Source: Pseudobdellovibrionaceae bacterium
GTDB taxonomy: Bacteria; Bdellovibrionota; Bdellovibrionia; Bdellovibrionales; JAMPXM01
Assembly: GCA_022843085.1 (NCBI GenBank)
Contig: JALHOI010000142.1
Span: 1-7,600 of the forward strand
Length of the DNA: 7,600 nt
Direction of reading: 5' to 3'
Below, in pieces: positions 1 to 6,488 of the stretch (its first letter is position 1; each line of letters begins with the position of its first letter). A model generated the notes under the pieces. That model did no database searches. It saw only the letters and a program-made list of their open reading frames with translations, and had not been told where the DNA came from. The translations under genes and the position numbers were made by a program.

Positions 1-902
1 GTGGCGCATCGCCCGAAGCCATTGCCGAACTGAAAGCTCGCGTTGGGCTTGATCGCCCTCTGTACGAACAGTATTTCAAGTTTGTTTCCAACGCCGTTCG
101 AGGAGATCTCGGCGTGTCGATCTTGTCGGGACGACCCGTCATAAAAGAGTTCACCGAACGCTTCACGGCGACGTTTGAACTTGGCGTCGTAGCTCTGTTC
201 CTTGCGGTTTTGGTGGGGCTGCCATTAGGAATTCTAGCGGCACTTTCGAGAGGTCGATTGTTTGATCGACTTGCCATGGGATTGGCGGTCACATTTTATT
301 CGATGCCGATTTTCTGGTGGGGCTTCATGGCGATCGTGATCTTCAGCGTAAAGCTTGAGTGGCTTCCGGTGTCGGGCCGTATCGGCGTGGCGTTTGATGT
401 GCCGCTGAAGTCTGGCCTTTTGCTCTTAGATTCGTGGCTCACCGAAGATGATTTTACCTCGAGGTTTTCTGCGTTTCGAAGCGCGCTTCATCACTTGATT
501 TTGCCGGCCGTTGTTCTTGCGACGGTACCTCTGGCCGTCATTGCGCGGATGACTCGTTCAAGCTTACTCGAAGTTTTGGGAGAAGATTATGTTCGAACCG
601 CGAAATCGAAAGGTCTTTCGTCTTTTCGAATCATCGGCATCCACGCACTTCGCAACGCTTTAATTCCGGTGGTCACAATCATCGGCCTTATGCTGGGAAC
701 AATTTTGACCGGCGCCATTCTCACCGAAACTATTTTTTCTTGGCCGGGTTTAGGTCGGTGGCTTGTATCGGCTGTTTTACAACGAGATTATCCTGTCATC
801 CAAAGTGGTATTCTGCTTGTCGCCGTCGTCGTGCTTTTTTCAAGCCTCTTAGTTGATCTTTTGTACCGCGTGATTTCGCCGCGGCTTCGCGAAGGCAACT
901 AG
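1..902 (+). CDS. dppB: Peptide ABC transporter permease, DppB/OppB family (5' end outside window)
   Basis: This is an inner-membrane permease subunit of a Dpp/Opp-type peptide importer; with the DppC-like protein it would form the translocation pore. The frame is open from the left edge (first full codon at position 3) to TAG at 900-902, about 299 visible residues. The visible part begins with the conserved periplasmic region ASPEAIAELKARVGLDRPL, then RGDLGVSILSGRPV. About five hydrophobic segments follow. The cytoplasmic EAA coupling loop lies near 582-660 (EDYVRTAKSKGLSSFRI, then HALRNALIPV). Family members are about 305-340 residues, so only some 40 N-terminal residues, including the first membrane segment, should be missing. 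The GTG at 114 lies inside the conserved region and is not the start. The stop is immediately followed by the ATG of the next permease. The exact substrate (dipeptide, oligopeptide or other) cannot be told from the permease. Confidence 0.93.
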   Translation, partial: GASPEAIAELKARVGLDRPLYEQYFKFVSNAVRGDLGVSILSGRPVIKEFTERFTATFELGVVALFLAVLVGLPLGILAALSRGRLFDRLAMGLAVTFYSMPIFWWGFMAIVIFSVKLEWLPVSGRIGVAFDVPLKSGLLLLDSWLTEDDFTSRFSAFRSALHHLILPAVVLATVPLAVIARMTRSSLLEVLGEDYVRTAKSKGLSSFRIIGIHALRNALIPVVTIIGLMLGTILTGAILTETIFSWPGLGRWLVSAVLQRDYPVIQSGILLVAVVVLFSSLLVDLLYRVISPRLREGN

Positions 903-1769
903 ATGCTAATGCGGGCGGGTCGATTTTTTATAAATGAACCTTTGGTCGGGCTGGCTGTCACAATTTTGATCGCGATGTCGTTTCTTGGCCTTTTCGCGGC
1001 GTGGCTTGCGCCCTACGGACCAGCGCAGACTTTTGAGGGCGCTTACTCGCTTCCGCCTTTTTTTCTCGACGGATATGATGACCGCTTTCTTCTTGGTACG
1101 GATGACGTCGGTCGGGATGTTTTGTCACGGCTGATGCACGGTGCGCGGGTTTCGCTTCTTGCGGGGCTTTCGGTTGCAGTTTTAAGTATTTCGATCGGCG
1201 TCTGCCTTGGGGCCGTCGCCGGTTGGCGTGGGGGCCTCACAGAGGCTGCGATCTTGCGCACGATGGACACCATGATGGCGTTACCTTCAATTTTACTCGC
1301 GATCGTCGTCGTTACGATTCTTGGCCCCAGCCTTGTAAACGCGGTGATTGCCGCGAGCGTGACGGCTATACCAGGCGTCGTTCGCGTTGTTCGGGCCGCG
1401 ATCGCAGAAGAAAAGAGAAAGCCTTATGCACTTTCTTCGAAGCTGTACGGTGCAAGCGGCCCGCGAATCGTAATTTTAGATTTAATGCCCAACATCACCG
1501 CGCCGATTTTAGTACAGGCGACGCTCGGTTTCGGCGATGGAATTTTGAATGTCGCTGCACTGGGATTTCTAGGGCTTGGCGCCCGGCCACCGATGGCCGA
1601 GTGGGGCACGATGTTAGCCGATGCGCGCGCGTTCGTTGAAAGTCAGCCGTGGCTTGTTACGGCACCCGGGCTTTGCATTCTGGCCGTAATTCTTTCGTTC
1701 AATCTTCTTGGTGACAGTCTGCGAGATCGGTTTGATCCCAAGCTTCGCTCGCGGCGAGGCCTGACATGA
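903..1769 (+). CDS. dppC: Peptide ABC transporter permease, DppC/OppC family
   Basis: This is the second pore subunit of the same importer, 288 residues, a usual length for the family. The N-terminal membrane segment (about residues 14-37) is followed by the family hallmark LGTDDVGRDVLSRLMHGARV, then about five more hydrophobic segments. The EAA-like coupling loop reads YALSSKLYGASGPRIVILDL, followed by the typical MPNITAPILVQATLGFG and LGFLGLGARPP. The alanines of the usual 'YVEAARALGAS' are replaced by LSS, a mild departure. The ATG at 903 directly abuts the preceding TAG and has GAAGG at 891-895 at good spacing; ATG at 909 is the only close alternative. The stop overlaps the start of the first ATPase gene (ATGA at 1766-1769), which indicates translational coupling. 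Confidence 0.94.
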   Translation: MLMRAGRFFINEPLVGLAVTILIAMSFLGLFAAWLAPYGPAQTFEGAYSLPPFFLDGYDDRFLLGTDDVGRDVLSRLMHGARVSLLAGLSVAVLSISIGVCLGAVAGWRGGLTEAAILRTMDTMMALPSILLAIVVVTILGPSLVNAVIAASVTAIPGVVRVVRAAIAEEKRKPYALSSKLYGASGPRIVILDLMPNITAPILVQATLGFGDGILNVAALGFLGLGARPPMAEWGTMLADARAFVESQPWLVTAPGLCILAVILSFNLLGDSLRDRFDPKLRSRRGLT

Positions 1770-2755
1770 GACGAGTGAGCTCTTCGAAACTCGAAATTCG
1801 AAATCTTGCAATTCGTTTCGGACGAGGGACACCCGTACGCAACGCTGAGATTTTGATTGAGCCCGGGCAGTCTCTTGGCGTTGTCGGAGAATCAGGTTCA
1901 GGAAAATCTTTGACCTCGCTCGCAATCATGGGCCTGCTTCCCGAACATGCCGAAGTGACAGGCGAAATTCTCTGGAACGGGCAAGATTTATTGAAGGTAT
2001 CGGCGAACGTTCGCCGCGAACTTCGAGGTCGCGAGATCGCAATGATTTTTCAAGATCCAATGTCGAGTTTGAATCCATCTTTCACCGTCGGGTTTCAGAT
2101 CGACGAAGTTTTGAAGCTGCGACTTGGAATGAGGGAAGCATCGGCCCGGCGCGAGCGGGGATTACAGCTTTTGGCTGAAGTCGGAATTCCGGCCCCGCAC
2201 GAGCGCTGGAGTGCTTATCCACATCAGCTTTCTGGTGGAATGAGTCAGCGTGTGAGTATCGCAATGGCGCTGGCCGGCGAACCTGAACTTTTGATCGCCG
2301 ACGAGCCGACGACGGCCCTTGACGTCACCGTTCAGATGCAGATTCTTGAACTTCTATCGAGTTTAAAAAAGTCGCACGGAATGTCGCTGATGTTTGTGAC
2401 TCACGACCTTGCAGTTGCAAGCCGCGTCTGTGACGACATCGTTGTATTTTACGCAGGTCGAACCGTCGAGCGTGCATCCGCCTCGCAGCTTTTGTCGCGT
2501 CCTCGTCACCCGTACACGAAGGCGCTGTTGCGAGCGCGACCTCAACCAGGAGACCCCGCGCGCACGCGCCTCAATGTTATTGAAGGCATTGTGCCGCGAG
2601 CGAGCGAAGACATTCAGGGGTGCGTTTTTGCCTCGCGATGTGAAAGCGTTTTTGATCGTTGCCGAAGCGAAATACCATCACGCTTCGTGACCTCAAATGC
2701 TCCGAATCAATTTGCGAGTTGTTTTTTAATAGATCCCACAGGAGAAAAAAAATGA
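1766..2755 (+). CDS. dppD: Peptide ABC transporter ATP-binding protein, DppD/OppD family
   Basis: This cytoplasmic ATPase, 329 residues, would power the importer together with the DppF-like partner. All nucleotide-binding motifs are present: Walker A GESGSGKS (residues 41-48, Lys47), Q-loop Gln96 in IFQDPMSSLNP, signature LSGGMSQ (155-161, the form usual for DppD), Walker B LLIADEP (Asp179, Glu180), D-loop TALD and H-loop His213. The C-terminal oligopeptide-transporter extension starts at RHPYTKALL. It carries a Cys-x5-Cys-x6-Cys set (286, 292, 299) plus Cys319, the pattern associated with a [4Fe-4S] cluster in some Opp/Dpp ATPases. The start has GAGG at 1756-1759 and overlaps dppC by 4 nt. 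The stop overlaps the next gene by 4 nt (ATGA at 2752-2755). Function is assigned from family motifs; peptide specificity is not visible. Confidence 0.95.
   Translation: MRRVSSSKLEIRNLAIRFGRGTPVRNAEILIEPGQSLGVVGESGSGKSLTSLAIMGLLPEHAEVTGEILWNGQDLLKVSANVRRELRGREIAMIFQDPMSSLNPSFTVGFQIDEVLKLRLGMREASARRERGLQLLAEVGIPAPHERWSAYPHQLSGGMSQRVSIAMALAGEPELLIADEPTTALDVTVQMQILELLSSLKKSHGMSLMFVTHDLAVASRVCDDIVVFYAGRTVERASASQLLSRPRHPYTKALLRARPQPGDPARTRLNVIEGIVPRASEDIQGCVFASRCESVFDRCRSEIPSRFVTSNAPNQFASCFLIDPTGEKK
2740..2744 (+). promoter_or_regulatory. Shine-Dalgarno AGGAG fixing the start of the coiled-coil gene
   Basis: AGGAG lies 7 nt before ATG 2752, inside the last codons of the dppD-like gene. It supports ATG 2752 over the upstream in-frame ATG at 2659. 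Confidence 0.75.
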
Positions 2756-3219
2756 AACATCACACAGTGAGCCGCAACAAACAGGTCGTCTTGATTTTTT
2801 CGCTCGCCGCCGTGTCTGTATTTCCCGTGCTGACACTTGGTTTGGCAGCCCATGCGAGCACCTCGGCAGAAAAAGTGAAAAAAGAAACCGTTGAAGCGGT
2901 CGATGCGGCCGGAGCTTACGCCGGTGAAAAGAAAGAAGAATTTGCGGCGAGAATGAAGACAAATCTCGACGAAATTGACCGCGAAATTCAGACGTTGAAA
3001 GCCGAGTCCGAGCAGAAGTCGACAGAAGCTCGAGACGCAACGAAAAAGAAAATTCAAGAGCTCCACGTAAAACGTGACGAGCTTCGAAAACGTTACGATG
3101 CGTTTGAGAGATCGACTGGTAAAGCATGGACCAGAATGAAAACTGGAATCGAGAAAGCGTGGGGCGACGTGCGAACGGCCTACTCGGAAGCGAAGTCTGA
3201 ACTGGAAGCAAAAAAGTAG
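2752..3219 (+). CDS. Exported coiled-coil protein, Sll1863-like
   Basis: This 155-residue protein has a clear signal peptide: basic MKHHTVSRNK, a hydrophobic core at about residues 11-33, and a probable cleavage site after AHA (residue 35). The mature part is highly charged and almost wholly predicted coiled coil: KTNLDEIDREIQTLKAE, then KKKIQELHVKRDELRKRYDA. It ends in the tail STGKAWTRMKTGIEKAWGDV. That layout (long Glu/Lys heptads, then 'G.AW..(L/M)K.G.E.AW.D') is typical of small bacterial coiled-coil proteins annotated as Sll1863-like stress proteins; the match is from memory of the pattern. I chose ATG 2752 because AGGAG lies 7 nt upstream and the signal peptide begins there; the in-frame ATG at 2659 would add a nonsensical 31-residue leader inside dppD. 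It splits the two ATPase genes, an unusual place. Its role is unknown; a periplasmic or envelope structural or stress role is inference. Confidence 0.85.
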   Translation: MKHHTVSRNKQVVLIFSLAAVSVFPVLTLGLAAHASTSAEKVKKETVEAVDAAGAYAGEKKEEFAARMKTNLDEIDREIQTLKAESEQKSTEARDATKKKIQELHVKRDELRKRYDAFERSTGKAWTRMKTGIEKAWGDVRTAYSEAKSELEAKK

Positions 3220-3221
3220 GA
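3218..3221 (+). promoter_or_regulatory. Weak Shine-Dalgarno AGGA before a TTG start
   Basis: AGGA ends 3 nt before TTG 3225 and overlaps the stop of the coiled-coil gene. Both the spacing and the start codon are weak, which suggests the DppF-like protein depends on coupling to upstream translation. Confidence 0.4.
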
Positions 3222-3224
3222 CAC

Positions 3225-4244
3225 TTGGTCGATCCATCTACAGAAAGAACGACAGCACAACCCGCAGCCACATCTTCGAAGGTTGTGCTCAAGGCGACCG
3301 ATCTCACGAAATCCTATCGTGTGCCGGGCGGTTACGTGCGTGCTGTTCGCGGGATTTCAGTCGAATTGAAATCGGGGCGCACGCTTGCCATTGTCGGCGA
3401 GAGCGGGTGTGGAAAGTCAACGCTGGCGCGCCTGCTCGTTGGACTTGAATTGCCCGATAGCGGAATCACGACAAAGTCCTCGCTGATTCCCATGGTTTTT
3501 CAAGACTCCTTGGGTTCTCTACACCCTCGCCGTCGCGTCAGGCAGCTCATCGTCGAGCCAATATTGATTCGCGATCGGCTGATTCGAATGACGCCCGAAA
3601 TTGAGACCTTGGCTGCTGATCTCGCGAGGCGCGTAGGTCTACCAATCGAGTACCTCGACTCGTTTGCTCACGAACTTTCCGGAGGCCAACGGCAGCGTGT
3701 GAATATTGCGCGCGCATTGTCGCTTGATCCGTCTGTCATTCTTCTCGATGAACCGGTTTCGGCGCTGGATGTTTCGATTCAGGCTCAGATTTTGAATCTT
3801 CTGGTTGATTTGCAAAATCAGAAAAGCCTGGCGATCGTTTTTATTTCGCACGATCTTTCGGTTGTTCGGCACTTGGCTCATGATGTTCAGGTCCTCTATT
3901 TGGGCCAAGTGGTTGAAGAGGGCCCGGTAGAAAAAGTACTACGAGAGCCGCTTCATCCTTACACGGCGGCTTTGCTTGCGAGTGATCCGGCATTGCCGGC
4001 CGGACCGACGGCGTCTGTGGGTGAACCTCCTTCTCCTTATGAGGTTTTACCAGGTTGCGCTTATGCGAAGCGGTGTTCTTTCGCCGAATCTATCTGTTCA
4101 CAAAACATTCCGAAGTTAGAAAAAATCACGAACCAAAAGACGCCAAGCCTAACGCAAGCAGATGCCGAATCGCGCGCCGTTGCGTGCTTCGTGGTTCAAC
4201 GATCACAACGGGAAGGTCATGAAAACGCAATTGCGCCAGGTTAA
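3225..4244 (+). CDS. dppF: Peptide ABC transporter ATP-binding protein, DppF/OppF family, with shortened nucleotide-binding domain
   Basis: This is the second ATPase of the importer, 339 residues. Motifs: Walker A GESGCGKS (58-65, Lys64), Q-loop Gln93 in VFQDSLGSLHPRR, signature LSGGQRQ (151-157), Walker B ILLDEP (Asp175, Glu176), SALD, and H-loop His209 in FISHDLSVV. The C-terminal HPYTAALL extension has Cys278, Cys284, Cys291 and Cys321 in the same C-x5-C-x6-C ... C spacing as its partner. An oddity is that only 29 residues separate the Walker Lys from the Q-loop Gln, against 49 in the neighbouring DppD-like protein. The strand region that normally reads like 'G.I...G.D' is missing without a frameshift. 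The start is inferred as TTG 3225, five bases after the preceding stop, with a weak close-set AGGA at 3218-3221; no in-frame ATG suits the domain. The 3' end overlaps aroB by 26 nt. Confidence 0.92.
   Translation: MVDPSTERTTAQPAATSSKVVLKATDLTKSYRVPGGYVRAVRGISVELKSGRTLAIVGESGCGKSTLARLLVGLELPDSGITTKSSLIPMVFQDSLGSLHPRRRVRQLIVEPILIRDRLIRMTPEIETLAADLARRVGLPIEYLDSFAHELSGGQRQRVNIARALSLDPSVILLDEPVSALDVSIQAQILNLLVDLQNQKSLAIVFISHDLSVVRHLAHDVQVLYLGQVVEEGPVEKVLREPLHPYTAALLASDPALPAGPTASVGEPPSPYEVLPGCAYAKRCSFAESICSQNIPKLEKITNQKTPSLTQADAESRAVACFVVQRSQREGHENAIAPG
4211..4216 (+). promoter_or_regulatory. Shine-Dalgarno-like GGAAGG before aroB
   Basis: GGAAGG (in ACGGGAAGGTC) lies just before ATG 4219. It is close-set (2 nt from the end of the motif) but is the only purine-rich site that suits a start here. 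It favours ATG 4219 over ATG 4162, which would lie 83 nt inside dppF. Confidence 0.5.
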
Positions 4245-5259
4245 AAGCCTTCGCGGGCTGAACTTACCGTTTAAGACGTGCATCGTGATGTACGATGTGC
4301 AGCTGCGCAAAGCTGTTCCGGGCTTTTCGGAGTGGATCGCGAAGTTTCCTCATGCGTTTTCACTGACGGCTGGCGAAAAACTGAAGTCACTGAAGTCATT
4401 TGAGAAGGTTGTCGAACGCGTTCAAAGTCGCGTTGGTGAAAGCGTAACGCGCGACTGGACGGTCGTGGCTATCGGTGGAGGCTCGGTCGGTGACTTCGCA
4501 GGATTTTTTGCTTCAGTTTATCGACGCGGTCTTAGGCTTGTGCATATTCCGACAACGTGGCTTGCGGCGATCGATTCAAGTCATGGCGGTAAGACCGCTT
4601 TGAACTTAAATGGAACGAAGAATCAGATTGGCACCTTCTACCCTTCGAACGAGACGATTTTTGTGAATTCGATTTTGTCGTGTTTGCCGACAGAGAACGC
4701 CGTGGATGCCGTCGGAGAATTGGCCAAGATTGCACTGATCGACGGGCGAACCTGGACGCGCGGTTTGAGGCGGCCCTTGGGCGCCGGCGACCGTGCGATG
4801 TCGAAGTTGTTGTGGCAAAGCCTTCGCGGCGCAGTCGATTCGAAGCTTCGCATCGTAAGGCGCGACCGTTTCGAGACGAACGGTCAAAGACAAATTTTGA
4901 ATCTCGGGCATACGTTTGGCCACGCTCTCGAAAGTGAACTCGGATTTTCGCACGGACGAAGCGTCGGTTTAGGACTACTTTTTGCGATCGACGTTTCAGA
5001 AAGCTTGGCTTCAATTTCAGCGTCGCGTGCGAGTGATCTTCGCTCGTGGTTGTCGAACCTCGGCATCCGACGCGAGGCTGGGGGGCGCGACCGGCTTCGG
5101 CGTGCAAGGCTTCAGACGCTTCTTCGACGCGATAAAAAACGTGACGAGGGAAATTTCGTTTGGTTTCTAGTGATTCGCAGACTTGGAAAAGTTGAACGGC
5201 GTCTCGTCGACATTTCGCAAATCCTCGAGGTCGCTAAAGTTTATGGATGGCTTCGATGA
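4219..5259 (+). CDS. aroB: 3-dehydroquinate synthase
   Basis: This enzyme converts DAHP to 3-dehydroquinate, the second step of the shikimate pathway, using NAD and a divalent metal in the cytoplasm. The protein has 346 residues. Visible motifs are the NAD-binding GGGSVGD (86-92), PTTWLAAIDSS with GGKTALN, GTKNQIGTFYP, GELAK with the metal ligand Glu167 and Lys170, LGHTFGHA with His231, SHGRSV with His245 (the usual 'HGEAV', with the ligand kept), and RRDKK with Asp305-Lys306-Lys307. The three expected metal ligands (Glu, His, His) are therefore all present. The N-terminus is short: about 85 residues precede the GGG motif against about 100 normally, so the first strands of the NAD domain are reduced or absent. 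The gene overlaps dppF by 26 nt and the aroA-K-D fusion by 4 nt (ATGA at 5256-5259). Its C-terminus looks complete (EVAKVYGWLR), so it is a separate protein, not a broken piece of the fusion. Confidence 0.93.
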   Translation: MKTQLRQVKSLRGLNLPFKTCIVMYDVQLRKAVPGFSEWIAKFPHAFSLTAGEKLKSLKSFEKVVERVQSRVGESVTRDWTVVAIGGGSVGDFAGFFASVYRRGLRLVHIPTTWLAAIDSSHGGKTALNLNGTKNQIGTFYPSNETIFVNSILSCLPTENAVDAVGELAKIALIDGRTWTRGLRRPLGAGDRAMSKLLWQSLRGAVDSKLRIVRRDRFETNGQRQILNLGHTFGHALESELGFSHGRSVGLGLLFAIDVSESLASISASRASDLRSWLSNLGIRREAGGRDRLRRARLQTLLRRDKKRDEGNFVWFLVIRRLGKVERRLVDISQILEVAKVYGWLR

Positions 5260-6488
5260 TCCGAGTGCGGCGTCCATTCGTACAGGCGACTCCAATTCCA
5301 GTTTCAAAGTCGTGGTTGAACCGCGCTCTGATCTTAAAATCGCTTCATCCAGATATAAGAATCGTTGAGTGGGAGCCAAGCGAACTCGACGGTGATGACG
5401 TCACAAAGTTGCGGCTGGCTCTCGAGAGACTTGACCAAGGAGAAACCGAGTTCGATGTCGGCGAATCCGGCACAGGGCTGCGTTTTCTGATCGCGCGTCT
5501 TTCTGTTGAAGTCGGTCGGTACCGTATTAGGGCGAGTCAAAAACTTCTTAAGCGCCCTCACGGCGAACTCTTTCGCGTGTTAGAAAATCTTGGCACAAAG
5601 GTGAACCTCGTCGATTCGACGACGCTAGACGTTCACAGTATCGGATGGCCGGTAAAATCCGGCGACGAATCGAAATTTGAAATCGCAATCGACGCTTCTG
5701 AATCAAGTCAGTTTGCTTCAGCCCTGTACCTAGCGGCTTCTGGCCAGGTGTGCGATTTCTCACTGAAGCTGACCGGCAATGTGATTTCGCGCGGATATCT
5801 GGATATGACCTTGAAGATGATCGAAGGCGTCAAGCGCGGTCGCAAGGTCTTGATCGCCGAGACGGATGCCAGTTCTGTCGCGACGCTTGCGTGTTTGGCA
5901 GTCGCGGCCGCCGATCATAATCGCAAGAAGGCGATTTTGCGTCTTGAATCACAGACCTGGCCAACTTTCGAGAACGAGTTGACGAAGACGCTGTCGAAGT
6001 TAAAGGAAAAAGTCGAGACGACCGTACAGCCAGATCGCGCAGTCTTTAACTCAATTGAGGTCATGCGAACCCCAGGAGGACTTCGCAGTGTCGAAATCGA
6101 TTTGTCAGGAGCACCGGATCTTTTTCCAGTTCTCGCGGCACTTGCAGCGTTTGCAAAAGGAACCTCGCGCTTCAGCGGGGCTCCACATTTGCGACTTAAA
6201 GAATCAGATCGTATCGCGGGTTTAAGTCGACTCTTTCAGACCGTCGGCATTTTGCACACTGAGCATCACGATGGTATGACGGTCCGCGGAATATCGTCCG
6301 AACTTGAGCGTGACTACGCAAAACGCACCCGGCAGGGTTTGCCGTTTTTGTTTGATCCCGATAGCGATCATCGCCTCGCGTTCGCGGCGGCTGTACTCGC
6401 AGCAGGTGGTGTGCCGATTGAAGTTCAAAAGCGCGGCGTCGTTCAAAAAAGTTTTCCGATGTTTTGGAGTATGATCGAAGGCGACGCG
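5256..6488 (+). other. aroA: EPSP synthase (AroA) domain of the fusion
   Basis: This domain adds enolpyruvate from PEP to shikimate-3-phosphate. Residues seen, with E. coli AroA counterparts from memory: PVSKSWLNR with Lys18, Ser19 and Arg23 (Lys22, Ser23, Arg27); GESGTGLRF 69-77 (the NAGTAMR loop, its Gly kept); KRP with Arg100 (Arg124); SSQF 150-153 with Gln152 (Gln171); SRGYLDMTL from 178; a DASS motif; PDLFPVL with Asp288 (the catalytic Asp313); RLKESDR 313-319 with Glu316 and Arg319; DHR 371-373; and KSFP with Lys398 (Lys411). The domain is full length (about 411 against 427 residues) and looks active. The PDLFP and RLKESDR forms are common to many bacterial enzymes. Confidence 0.94.

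Noticed and set aside
114..902. GTG at 114 as the start of the first permease
   Set aside because: The frame is open to the left edge and the upstream residues are conserved permease sequence, so the gene starts before the window.
1223..1639. 138-codon + strand frame inside dppC
   Set aside because: Out-of-frame shadow of dppC; basic, low-complexity product with no motif and no ribosome site.
2659..2751. Upstream ATG extension of the coiled-coil protein
   Set aside because: It would add a leader that lies wholly inside dppD and precedes a good Shine-Dalgarno site and signal peptide.
2707..3307. Two long antisense frames (176 and 193 codons) opposite the coiled-coil gene
   Set aside because: Compositional by-products of the GAA/AAG-rich coding strand; Phe/Arg/Ser-rich products without family features.
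4381..4399. Short direct repeat CTGAAGTCA x2 in aroB
   Set aside because: Two adjacent 9-base copies encoding Leu-Lys-Ser; consistent with coding sequence, not a functional repeat.
4532..5107. 191-codon antisense frame opposite aroB
   Set aside because: Arg/Ser-rich shadow of a clear + strand enzyme; no start signal or motif.
5245..5262. Programmed frameshift joining AroB to AroA
   Set aside because: No slippery heptamer or evident stem-loop is seen; the ATGA overlap is better explained by reinitiation.
5183..5368. Small + strand frame across the aroB/aroA joint
   Set aside because: Out of frame with both genes and overlaps conserved residues of each; no support.
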